A stretch of DNA of 64,000 nucleotides from JBBDRJ01 sp963766295 (lineage in GTDB: Bacteria; Actinomycetota; JAICYB01): assembly GCA_963766295.1 (NCBI GenBank), contig CAVXYW010000002.1, forward strand, positions 1,798,001 through 1,862,000, in the 5' to 3' direction. A program made the translations under genes and the position numbers. Shown here one piece after another: positions 18,002-25,944 of the stretch. Below the pieces are notes generated by a model. It was given only the letters and a program-made list of their open reading frames with translations, made no database searches and was not told the origin of the DNA. Positions within the stretch are counted from its first letter, which is position 1. Each line of letters begins with the position of its first letter.

Positions 18002-18017
18002 GGAGAACCCACCGGTC

Positions 18018-19520
18018 ATGACCGGTCAGGCAGGGGACGCAGCAATCAAGGGCTACGCGCGGCGTGCATACCTGCTCGCTGTCGCTGCCAACTACTTCGG
18101 TGTAGCGATTCTCGTCTGGTACGCCATGTTCGCCATCAGGGTTTACCCCGATGACCGCTCGCCCGGGCGGATCATTCTCGAGCTCCTCGTACCGATGGTG
18201 CCGTTCCTCGTGGCAGTAACAATTCATGCGTACTTCCGGATAAGGAGGCTCGTCCGAGAAGCGACACTCTGGTTCGTCGAGGACAGACCGGCGACGACGC
18301 CGGAGCGACGCGAACTCTGTCGCCTCCCCATCCGCCTGGCACACAACTCGATGTTCTATTGGGCCACGGGAGCCCTGCTGGCATTTCCGTACCTGGCCCT
18401 CGTGGTCCAGTTCCGCACCGGAGCAGGCGGCATGATCCGCTTCGTTGTCGGTTGGGTGCTGATCTCGATCATTCCGTGGTCACTCACCTTCCTTCTCACA
18501 GAGTTGGCCATTCGTCCGTTGCTTTCGTCAGCGCTCGAACATGGAGAGCTGCCGAAAAGCATGGGAATCCCAGGACGTCTGCTCTTGGCTTGGGTTGCGA
18601 CCTCCGGCATACCAACCGCGGGCGTGGTCATGCTCATGGCCGGCCAGAATGCAGATCAGCTGATTCGCGCAGTCCCTGCGATGTTTACGATCTTGGCCCT
18701 CGGCACCATCTCAGGCATCACGATCGCGGTATTCGCGGGCACAGCGATCTTGGACCCCATCCGTAAGGTCCACAGTGCTCTCCGTGATGTCGAAGCGGGA
18801 AACCTCGATGTTTCAATCCCCGTCTCCGACGCCTCAGAGCTCGGCGAGCTTCAGGTCGGCGTGAACCGGATGGTGCTCGGCTTGCGCGAACGAGAGCGGA
18901 TGCGTGACCTGTTCGGCCGGCACGTGGGAGCAGAGGTGGCCGCACGAGCACTGGCCAGCGAAACAGGGCTGGGCGGGGACCGCCGCGAAGCGACGGCGAT
19001 GTTCGTCGATGTGATCGGGTCGAGTTATCTCGTGGATCGCGAAGACCCTGACGAGGTCGTCGTGATCCTGAACGACTTCTTCGCGACTGTGGTCCGCGTC
19101 ATAACTTCGGAGGGCGGCATCGTCAACAAATTCGAAGGTGATGGCGCTCTTTGCATATTCGGTGTGCCGATCGAACAACCCGATCACGCCGAACGCGCCT
19201 TGAGGGCAGGCCAACGGTTGCAAGATGAGCTTTCGGCACTGCCGGGTGACGTCGGTGCAGCCATCGGAATTTCATCAGGCGTCGTTGTTGCCGGAAATAT
19301 CGGTGCGGCCGATCGTTACGAATACACAGTCATCGGGAGCCCAGTGCATGAGGCTTCCCGGCTCTGCGACGAAGCGAAGCTGACGAGCGCCCGCATCCTC
19401 GCAAGCGAGTCCGCGATCCGCAGCGCCGGAGCCAACGACACAGGCTGGGTAGCGGCGGACACCGTCCTATTGCGTGGACGTTCGGAGATGACGGCCACGT
19501 ACGCACCACTGCAGAAGTGA
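18018..19520 (+). CDS. Membrane adenylate cyclase 4, HAMP type, with altered catalytic Asn
   Basis: About 500 residues from ATG 18018; a TTG at 17991 inside the previous gene is a weaker alternative. It has six hydrophobic helices, HAMP (LDPIRKVHSALRDVEAGNLD) and cyclase. Metal Asp (FVDVIGSS, GDGALCIFG) and Lys (IVNKFEGDG) are kept. The transition-state motif reads YTVIGSPVHEASRL: Asp to Ser (19338-19340) and the conserved Asn to His (19347-19349), while Arg is kept. Family knowledge says loss of this Asn strongly lowers turnover, so it may be a weak enzyme or a regulatory heterodimer partner. Confidence 0.92.
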   Translation: MTGQAGDAAIKGYARRAYLLAVAANYFGVAILVWYAMFAIRVYPDDRSPGRIILELLVPMVPFLVAVTIHAYFRIRRLVREATLWFVEDRPATTPERRELCRLPIRLAHNSMFYWATGALLAFPYLALVVQFRTGAGGMIRFVVGWVLISIIPWSLTFLLTELAIRPLLSSALEHGELPKSMGIPGRLLLAWVATSGIPTAGVVMLMAGQNADQLIRAVPAMFTILALGTISGITIAVFAGTAILDPIRKVHSALRDVEAGNLDVSIPVSDASELGELQVGVNRMVLGLRERERMRDLFGRHVGAEVAARALASETGLGGDRREATAMFVDVIGSSYLVDREDPDEVVVILNDFFATVVRVITSEGGIVNKFEGDGALCIFGVPIEQPDHAERALRAGQRLQDELSALPGDVGAAIGISSGVVVAGNIGAADRYEYTVIGSPVHEASRLCDEAKLTSARILASESAIRSAGANDTGWVAADTVLLRGRSEMTATYAPLQK

Positions 19521-21007
19521 CGCCCTCCTTGCGTCGGCTCACATGGAGATTGTGGGCCCTCGTCGTCAGCGCCAACTTCATGGTCACGCTGGCCTTCTAC
19601 GTGGGGCTTCTGTCCTGGCACAACGCCTACTTCCCCAATATCTCTGTTTGGAATTTCTTCAGGTACGCGTCCTGGATCGGAACCTTGTACTTCACAGCGG
19701 CCACGCTCCATGCCTACACGCGTGTCCGTCGGATCATCCGTCCCGCCGTGCAGTGGATGTTCAACGATCAACCCTCGACGCCGGAGGCACGGCTGGCGTT
19801 AGCCGGCGCTCCACGACGGATCGCTTTGTGGTCTGGCTTCTACTGGTTTCTCGCCCCGTTCTGGGGAATCCCGGTCTTCACGAGACTTCCCGACTACAAC
19901 GACATGCCGATCTTCCTGATCGTGAAGATCCTCGTCGCGTGGATCGCTCTGGGTTTCGCTGCGACGATGCTCGCGTATCTGTTGGCCGAACGAGGACTGC
20001 GCCACGTCAGGGCGGCCGCCTTCCTTGGCGAGACGATGCTCGCCGGCTACCCAACGATGGGGATGTTCACGAAGTTGATCCTGGCCTGGGCCGGTGCAGC
20101 TCTATTGCCGATGGGCGCAATGATGCTCTTCCTCGTCGGTACTACGTCCGACCAACGACTTCGGTCTGCGCCGGTCATCTGGACCACCGGAAGCGTCGGA
20201 CTGATCGCAGGAATCGCGGTCACGATCTACGCCGCTCGCGCCATCGTCGATCCGATCAATGGCGTTCGCCGCGGACTGCGCCGGATCGGTGAAGGCCAGC
20301 TCGACACCATCGACGTGGGCGAAGCCGGCGAACTGGGGCTCCTACAGGCGGGCGTGAACCAAATGGTCACCGGGCTGCGAGAGCGTGACCGGATGCGTGA
20401 GCTATTCGGCCATCACGTCGGGGACGAAGTCGCGCAGCGCGCGCTTGGAGGGACGATCAGCCTCGGCGGTGAATCGAGGGAGGCGACCGCCTTGTTCGTC
20501 GACATCATCAGCTCTACAAGCCTTGCGCAACAACGATCGCCGGCCGAAGTTGTCGTCACGCTCAATGAGTTCTTCGACGCTGTCGTCCGCTGCGTGGGAG
20601 CGGAAGGTGGCTTCGTCAACAAGTTCGAAGGCGACGGCGCACTTTGCATCTTCGGCGCCCCCGTCGACCAACCCGACCACGCTACGCGCGCCTTGCGAGC
20701 GGCTCGCGCCTTGCGGAAAGAGCTCGATCACATGGCCGAGTCGCTGGACGCAGCCATCGGGGTGTCTTCCGGTGAGGTGGTCGCAGGAAACGTTGGAGCC
20801 GCGAATCGATACGAGTACACGGTCATCGGCGACCCCGTAAATGAGGCCGACCGGCTGACGGAGGAGGCCAAGTCGCGGCGTGCACGCGTCCTCGTAAGCG
20901 ATTCGACCTTCCGCAATGCGTCGGACGAATGGGAGCACTGGACACAAGCCGGAACGGTCCTCCTTCGCGGACGATCGAGCCCAACTATCGCGTTCGAACC
21001 CTCCTGA
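19517..21007 (+). CDS. Membrane adenylate cyclase 5, HAMP type
   Basis: A 496-residue paralogue starting at GTG 19517 (GTGA overlap with cyclase 4). It has six hydrophobic helices, HAMP (VDPINGVRRGLRRIGEGQLD), the linker RERDRMRELFGHHVG and a catalytic domain. FVDIISST replaces the usual IGST loop. The metal Asp, Lys (FVNKFEGDG), Asn and Arg (YTVIGDPVNEADRL) are all present. The gene ends the array. A long inverted repeat lies between it and the next gene. Confidence 0.93.
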   Translation: MTPSLRRLTWRLWALVVSANFMVTLAFYVGLLSWHNAYFPNISVWNFFRYASWIGTLYFTAATLHAYTRVRRIIRPAVQWMFNDQPSTPEARLALAGAPRRIALWSGFYWFLAPFWGIPVFTRLPDYNDMPIFLIVKILVAWIALGFAATMLAYLLAERGLRHVRAAAFLGETMLAGYPTMGMFTKLILAWAGAALLPMGAMMLFLVGTTSDQRLRSAPVIWTTGSVGLIAGIAVTIYAARAIVDPINGVRRGLRRIGEGQLDTIDVGEAGELGLLQAGVNQMVTGLRERDRMRELFGHHVGDEVAQRALGGTISLGGESREATALFVDIISSTSLAQQRSPAEVVVTLNEFFDAVVRCVGAEGGFVNKFEGDGALCIFGAPVDQPDHATRALRAARALRKELDHMAESLDAAIGVSSGEVVAGNVGAANRYEYTVIGDPVNEADRLTEEAKSRRARVLVSDSTFRNASDEWEHWTQAGTVLLRGRSSPTIAFEPS

Positions 21008-21021
21008 GTTGAGCCCGTGCC

Positions 21022-21044
21022 ATGTGACAGGCAAACTGTCACAT
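21022..21044. promoter_or_regulatory. Perfect inverted repeat ATGTGACAG-N5-CTGTCACAT
   Basis: A 9-bp perfect inverted repeat with a 5-bp spacer, 30 bp upstream of the LLM oxidoreductase ATG and just after the cyclase array. It looks like a TetR- or GntR-type operator. The TGTGA and TCACA halves resemble CRP half-sites, but their spacing (11 bp) is not the CRP spacing of 6 bp. Confidence 0.55.
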
Positions 21045-21074
21045 AGGTAATCCGGGACAGAAAGGCTCAATCGC

Positions 21075-22235
21075 ATGCGATTCGGGATCTTCCTTGCGCC
21101 GTTCCACCCGCACGGTCAGAACCCCAACCTCGCGCTCCATCGAGACCTGGAACTGATCCAGTGGCTCGACCACCTCGGGTTCGACGAGGCCTGGATCGGC
21201 GAGCATCACTCCGCCGGCTACGAGATCATCGCTTCGCCCGAAGTCTTCATCGCCGCCGCAGCCGAGAGAACGCGCAACATCAAGCTCGGAACAGGTGTCA
21301 GTTCTCTCCCCTACCACCACCCGCTCATCCTGGCCGACCGCATCGTCCTGCTCGACCACCTCACGCGCGGACGCTTCATGTTCGGCGTCGGGCCCGGAGC
21401 GCTTCCGTCCGACGCGTACATGATGGGCATCGACCCCGTCGAGCAGCGCCGAATGATGGAGGAATCGCTCGAAGCGATCCTCAAGCTCCTGGACGGCGAG
21501 ATCGTCGACATGGAGACCGACTGGTTCACTCTTCGCGACGCCCGCCTGCAGGTCCTTCCCTACTCGCGTCCGCGCATGGAGATCGCCGTCGCCGCGATGG
21601 TGTCGCCGTCCGGACCGCGGCTGGCCGGCAAGCACGGTCTAAGCCTGCTCTCGATCGGCGCCACGCAGACAGAAGGATTCAACGCGATGGAAAACGCGTG
21701 GTCGATCATGGAAGGGCGCGCGGCGGAGTTCGGCACATCAGTAGATCGTGACGACTGGCGCTTGGTTGGGCCGATGCACATCGCCGCGACCAAAGAGCAG
21801 GCCAAGGAGGACGTCAAGTTCGGCCTGGATCAGTGGATCGACTACTTCGTGAACGTCGGCGCGCTGCCCATCGCTCCGCAAGGCGTTGCGACCGACAAGG
21901 TCGTGGACCTATTCATCGAAAGCGGCTTCGCAGTCATCGGCACGCCGGACGATGCCGTCCAACAGATCGAGCGGTTGGAGAAGCAATCGGGCGGATTCGG
22001 CTCTTATCTGTTCATGGCGCACGACTGGGCCGACCGCGAGGGGACGATGAAGTCCTACGAGCTTTTCGCCAGATACGTCATGCCGAACATCAACGTCGAG
22101 GCTGCGTCCACCAAGCGATCGCGCGACTGGGCTGCGGAGAGCCGGCCGAAGTTCATGCCCAAGGTGGGCGAAGCCATCATGAACTCCATCCAGCAGCACG
22201 CGGCCGAACAGCAGGCCAAGTCCGAGCAGAGCTAA
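21075..22235 (+). CDS. LLM-class flavin-dependent oxidoreductase (luciferase-like monooxygenase)
   Basis: A 386-residue TIM-barrel protein of the bacterial luciferase superfamily. MRFGIFLAPFHPHGQNPNL and LDHLGFDEAWIGEHHSAG form the first strands, ERTRNIKLGTGVSSLPYHHP the second, and GRFMFGVGPGALPSDAYMMG the flavin-phosphate region. It resembles limonene- or alkane-type monooxygenases using FMN with a reductase; F420 use is possible. The substrate is unknown. An inverted repeat at 21022-21044 probably regulates it. AGAAAGG precedes the ATG. It overlaps the converging gene by 4 bp (CTAA). Confidence 0.92.
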   Translation: MRFGIFLAPFHPHGQNPNLALHRDLELIQWLDHLGFDEAWIGEHHSAGYEIIASPEVFIAAAAERTRNIKLGTGVSSLPYHHPLILADRIVLLDHLTRGRFMFGVGPGALPSDAYMMGIDPVEQRRMMEESLEAILKLLDGEIVDMETDWFTLRDARLQVLPYSRPRMEIAVAAMVSPSGPRLAGKHGLSLLSIGATQTEGFNAMENAWSIMEGRAAEFGTSVDRDDWRLVGPMHIAATKEQAKEDVKFGLDQWIDYFVNVGALPIAPQGVATDKVVDLFIESGFAVIGTPDDAVQQIERLEKQSGGFGSYLFMAHDWADREGTMKSYELFARYVMPNINVEAASTKRSRDWAAESRPKFMPKVGEAIMNSIQQHAAEQQAKSEQS

Positions 22236-22513
22236 GCCCAGCGGTAGCGCTCGATCCCCTCCCGGACGGCCGACCTCCAGCATTCGCTGTGCCAATGGCG
22301 GTGGGCGTCGTCCTCGTCGGTTCTCCAAGCAACGATGTGCTGCGAGCTGCGCGACACAGGGCGGCTGCAGCGAGGGCAGACGTAGTCGGCCCCGGCATCT
22401 CGTGCGTGATACATCTGCGCGATCCAGCCGCTCGGCGCATCTATCGGAGTCGTCGTCGGCTGACTGCGAGGCTCACGGGAGCTCGGTCGCTGCTGACGCC
22501 GTCGGCGAGGCAT
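22232..22513 (-). CDS. Small zinc-finger-like hypothetical protein
   Basis: A 93-residue protein. The first 30 residues are Arg/Ser/Pro-rich and probably disordered. The rest has YVCPRCSRPVS followed by HRHWHSECW, a C-x2-C ... H-x3-C arrangement able to hold one zinc. No function is recognised. Its stop overlaps the LLM gene stop in CTAA. Confidence 0.65.
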   Translation of the reverse strand: MPRRRRQQRPSSREPRSQPTTTPIDAPSGWIAQMYHARDAGADYVCPRCSRPVSRSSQHIVAWRTDEDDAHRHWHSECWRSAVREGIERYRWA

Positions 22514-22577
22514 GGCTGTGCTCAGACTCGGCCCGGTTGACTAGGGTTGTCGAGTCGAAGAAACGGGGGAGGTTGCC

Positions 22578-22934
22578 ATGGCTTCGGTTCTCAATCCCGC
22601 AGATCTGCTGAAGAGCTTCCAGGCTCGCGCAGAATTCATGCTCAACGCCGACCGTCACCTGCAAGGGGTCGTCGAGATGCTGAGCGACACCCACGACATC
22701 CTCAAGAAGCTCGCCGGTGTGGTCGAACGGCTCGACTCGACCATCAAGGAAGTAGAGAGCAAGGTCGGAGGGGTTGGACAAGTCATCGGACGCATGGACC
22801 GCCTCGAAGAAGCGGCGCTGAACATCGAGCGCGCGACGATGAAGGTCGAGGGCGCCCTCACTGCCCTGCCGCGCGCGGTGCGAACACGGATCACGAAGGC
22901 CATCCCCGGCTCGACCTCTAGCAACGACGAGTAA
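22578..22934 (+). CDS. Small coiled-coil hypothetical protein
   Basis: A 118-residue, mostly helical protein with heptad-like spacing over residues 20-95 (DTHDILKKLAGVVERLDSTI; MDRLEEAALNIERATMKVEG) and no hydrophobic helix. A strong GGGGGAGG lies 8 nt before the ATG. Four bp separate it from the MBL hydrolase gene, so the two are probably cotranscribed. A structural or membrane-associated role like phasin or apolipoprotein-type helices is possible; no family was recognised. Confidence 0.7.
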   Translation: MASVLNPADLLKSFQARAEFMLNADRHLQGVVEMLSDTHDILKKLAGVVERLDSTIKEVESKVGGVGQVIGRMDRLEEAALNIERATMKVEGALTALPRAVRTRITKAIPGSTSSNDE

Positions 22935-22937
22935 CGC

Positions 22938-23756
22938 GTGCGCGTCGGCGATCTAGAAGTACTGCCGGTCGTCGACGGTGTTATCCGGGCGCCGGCATCG
23001 ATGTTCTACCCGTCCGTCACCGAAGAGCAGTGGGAACCGCACAAGCAGTTCCTTTCGGACGGCAACATGCTCGAGATGCCGACCGGCGGCTTTCTGATAA
23101 GGAACGGCGATCGTGTCGCGCTCGTCGACGTGGGCATGGGCTACGTGGAGGCAGCGCCCGAGCTTGGCGGCAAGCTCCTCGACAGCCTGGCCGAACACGG
23201 TCACAAACCTGAGGACGTCACCGATGTCCTCTTCTCCCATCTGCACTTCGACCACATCGGCTGGTCGAGCAAAGACGGCACGGCTGTGTTCCCGAACGCG
23301 ACGTACAGATGCCACTCCAAGGACTGGGATCACTTCATCACCCAAGGCATCGGACAAGGACCGCTGGCAGACCGATTGAAACTCCCACCGACAGACGCCT
23401 GGCTTCGGCCGGTAGCCGAACGGTTCGAGTTCTGGGACGGCGACGCCACCGTCCTTCCCGGCATCGATGTGCGTGATGCGCCCGGCCACACTCCCGGGAG
23501 CACGGTGATGGTCCTTTCTTCCGGAGAGCAGCGCGCCGTTCTGCTCGGCGATGCCGTCCATTGCCCGGTCGAGCTTCTGGACGAAGAGTGGGCTTTGGTC
23601 GGCGACGTCGATCCCGCGCTCGCGAAGCGGACACGCGAATCGTTGGCCCGGGAGTACGAAGGATCCGACATCCCGCTCGGGGCGCCCCACTTCCCCGAGA
23701 TGAAGTTCGGGCGGCTGTTGCCGGCGCAGGGAAAGCTGAGCTTCATCTTCGACTAG
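22938..23756 (+). CDS. MBL-fold metallohydrolase
   Basis: A 272-residue metallo-beta-lactamase-fold hydrolase with a GTG start. The metal motif is FSHLHFDHIGW (HxHxDH), then DAPGHTPGSTVM (third His), VLLGDAVHCP (bridging Asp) and a final LGAPHFPEMKFGRLL. The layout (N-terminal VGDLEVLPVVDGVI, IRNGDRVALVDVGMG) matches quorum-quenching-lactonase-like or MBL hydrolases acting on small esters or lactones. The substrate is not identifiable. Confidence 0.9.
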   Translation: MRVGDLEVLPVVDGVIRAPASMFYPSVTEEQWEPHKQFLSDGNMLEMPTGGFLIRNGDRVALVDVGMGYVEAAPELGGKLLDSLAEHGHKPEDVTDVLFSHLHFDHIGWSSKDGTAVFPNATYRCHSKDWDHFITQGIGQGPLADRLKLPPTDAWLRPVAERFEFWDGDATVLPGIDVRDAPGHTPGSTVMVLSSGEQRAVLLGDAVHCPVELLDEEWALVGDVDPALAKRTRESLAREYEGSDIPLGAPHFPEMKFGRLLPAQGKLSFIFD

Positions 23757-23762
23757 GTCATA

Positions 23763-23799
23763 TTGACATTCATCGATGTATCGACTATCTTCGATGAAT
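23763..23799 (+). promoter_or_regulatory. arsR promoter and operator, leaderless
   Basis: TTGACA (23763-23768), 17 nt, then TATCTT (23786-23791): a near-consensus promoter whose start point would fall at the arsR ATG (23798), so the mRNA should be leaderless. A perfect inverted repeat ATTCATCGA (23768-23776) / TCGATGAAT (23791-23799) spans the spacer and -10. This is the usual place for ArsR-family autorepression. Confidence 0.75.
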
Positions 23800-24142
23800 G
23801 CCGACCAAGACCGCTGTCGCCGCTGAGCTGATCGAAGGCTGTTGCCACCTCGTTGACCCGGGGATGGGCGACGACGAGGCCGTCGTCGTCGCCGAGCGCT
23901 TCAAGGCTCTGGCCGATCCGACAAGAGTCCGTCTGCTGAACATCCTCATGCGCAACCCCGAACTATGCGTCTGCGACCTACTTGCGAACTTCGAACTTTC
24001 TCAAGGGACGATCTCCCACCACCTCGGGATCTTGAAGAAGGCGGGCCTCGTCGAATCCGACGAGCGCGGCCGATGGGCCTTCTATCGAGCGAGCACAGAA
24101 ACCATCAACGCTCTCGGGCAGATACTGGAGGTTGGGCAATGA
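23798..24142 (+). CDS. arsR: ArsR-family metalloregulator
   Basis: A 114-residue winged-helix repressor. RFKALADPTRVRLLNILMRN is the dimer/DNA scaffold, ELCVCDLL the As(III)/Sb(III) thiol site at the start of the recognition helix, and SQGTISHHLGILKKAGLVES the DNA-reading helix. An extra Cys-Cys pair (EGCCHLVDP) near residue 13 could add thiol ligands. It should repress its own operon until arsenite binds. Its stop overlaps the arsM start (ATGA). Confidence 0.93.
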   Translation: MPTKTAVAAELIEGCCHLVDPGMGDDEAVVVAERFKALADPTRVRLLNILMRNPELCVCDLLANFELSQGTISHHLGILKKAGLVESDERGRWAFYRASTETINALGQILEVGQ

Positions 24143-25308
24143 AAGAAGCAGTCAGGGAACGCTACGCACGCCATGCCGTCGAGCTTCCACGAGCCGACAC
24201 TCCCCCAACGCTCGGGCTCGGCAACGTCATCGAGGTCGCGCGACTTCGTGAAGGCGAAACGGTTCTCGACCTCGGGTCCGGTCCGGGCCGCGACCTATTG
24301 GCAGCCGCTCGGGCCGTGGGACCGGCCGGTCGCGCGATCGGCATCGACTTCACGCCGGAGATGATCGAACGCGCTCGCACTTCGGCCGCCGAAGCGGGAC
24401 TTCAGAACGTTTCGATCCTCGAAGGTGAGCTGGAGCGCCTTCCCGTTCCGTGTGGAGCGGTCGACGTCGTCATCTCGAACTGCGTCATCAACCTCGTGGA
24501 CGACAAGCGCCGCGCTCTGATCGAAGCATTCCGGGCACTACATCCCGGCGGACGCTTTGCCGTCCTCGACACAGCCTTCGCCAGCGAGCCGGGAGCCGAA
24601 CTTCGTGAGAGCAACGACTCTTGGTGCTCATGCGTCGGTGGGGCGTTGGTCGAGTCCGAATACGAGGCGATGCTCCGCGACATCGGATTCGAAGACGTCC
24701 AGCTCCGTCGCATCGCTTCTGAGTGCGGCGAGAGCTGCGAACCGAACAGCCTTCAAGAACTCGCCGTTGCCGTCACGGCACGCAAGCCCGGCGAAGCAAC
24801 ACCGGCAGTGCGTCCGGCGGTGCCGGCAGACACTCCGCGGATCAACAAGCTTCTCAGCGACGCTTCCTTGCCCATGGACGGATTGCGCATCGAGGATGCT
24901 CTCGTTGCCGTCGATGCAAAGACCAACACCGTTGTCCGGCGTGGTTGCGTTAGAGCGGTTCGGTGACGTGACGATGCTGCGCTCATTGGTCGTCGACTCC
25001 GACCGTCGTCTGGGAGGTATCGGTCGTTCGCTGGTCGTCGGCGCACTCGAGGTAGCTCGGTGGTCCGGAGCTTCAGAGGTACATCTGTTCACCGAAGAAG
25101 CGCAGTCTTTCTTCACGAAGTTCGGATTCGAAGCCGTTTCCGGCAAAGTGACACGCGCTGCGGTGCCGGATAGCCCGCTGGTGACCGGCACGTGCTGCTC
25201 GACGGCGACCGCGATGCGGCTTGTCCTTCGAAGCAAGCGAACCTCCCCTTGCTGTCGAAGCCTTCGATCAAGCCGCTGCCGACCTTCCAGGACGGAGCCT
25301 GCTGCTGA
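24139..25308 (+). CDS. arsM: ArsM-type arsenite methyltransferase fused to an ArsN-like GNAT domain; two apparent frameshifts
   Basis: Residues 1-220: SAM methyltransferase with VLDLGSGPGRDLL (SAM loop), VISNCVINLVDDKRRA (conserved ArsM Cys) and SWCSCVGGAL (the second Cys pair). From about residue 225 (VRPAVPADTPRINKLLSDAS) an ArsN2-like acetyltransferase follows, with the acetyl-CoA loop VVDSDRRLGGIGRSLV. The frame breaks near 24935-24937 (removing one C gives VVGVVALERFG). It appears to return to the first frame near 25205-25225, giving a tail ending LPTFQDGACC with TGA at 25306, directly before the next ATG. The domain fusion and the CC end are notable; the second shift is less certain. 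Confidence 0.82.
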
Positions 25309-25930
25309 ATGCAGACGCACGAGCGCGCAGCCGATCTGCAGCGAGGTTTGCGCCTCTCGTACCTGAGCGTTGTCTGGAACGTCGGTGAAGCCGCGGTCGG
25401 CATCGCTGCCGGCGTCGCTGCGGGATCCGTTGCATTGGTCGGGTTCGGGCTCGATTCGGTTGTCGAAGCTTCGTCCGCATCGATAATCATCTGGCGATTG
25501 ACTTTCGGAGCGTCGGAGGACGTCACGCAGACTCGCTCGAGCGTCCCGCGATCCGTGCCGTGGCCATTGCGTTTTGGGCTCTTGCCTCGTACGTCGGCTA
25601 CCGCGCGATCTTCGATCTCGCAACACAGGCTCGTCCCGAAGAGAGCCTCGTCGGGATCATCCTCGCGTCCGATCTCGTTGGTCGGGATGCCATTGCTCGC
25701 TCACGCCAAACGCCGATCGTCGAAGGCTCTCGGCTCCCACGCGATGCATGCCGACGCCAAGCAAACAGTGCTGTGCACGTACCTGTCCGCGGCGCTGCTC
25801 GTCGGACTCGGCGCCAACGCGTCTGTTCGGCTGGTGGTGGGCCGACCCGGCCGCCGGTTTGATGATCGCCGCGGTTGCTGCGCGCGAGGGCTACCAGCTC
25901 TGGGTTACCGAAGACCCCGACTGTTGCTGA
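25309..25930 (+). CDS. Small CDF-family cation transporter in the arsenic locus, three apparent frameshifts
   Basis: About 207 codons when read through three shifts (near 25533-25540, 25668-25671 and 25821-25823). Recovered segments include SYLSVVWNVGEAAVGIAAG, VALVGFGLDSVVEASSASII, IAFWALASYVGYRAIFDL, MPLLAHAKRRSSKALGSHAM and FGWWWADPAAGLMIAAVAA. These are the six membrane helices of a cation-efflux protein lacking the cytosolic domain. ALVGFGLDSVVE and HADAKQT carry the metal-site Asp/His positions. The end is EDPDCC. The ATG follows the arsM stop directly. It may export metal or work with arsenic detoxification; disruption may be error or decay. Confidence 0.8.
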
Positions 25931-25941
25931 AGGAGGTGATC
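25930..25941 (+). promoter_or_regulatory. Extended Shine-Dalgarno AAGGAGGTGATC
   Basis: Twelve bases equal to the full complement of the conserved 16S rRNA 3' end. GGAGG ends 8 nt before the ATG at 25945 of a tiny Cys-rich gene. This is the longest anti-SD match noticed in the window and argues that the peptide is translated. Confidence 0.75.
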
Positions 25942-25944
25942 AAC

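Noticed and set aside
21022..21044. cAMP-receptor-protein site after the cyclase array.
   Set aside because: TGTGA and TCACA halves are present but separated by 11 bp, not 6; a TetR/GntR-type operator is more likely.
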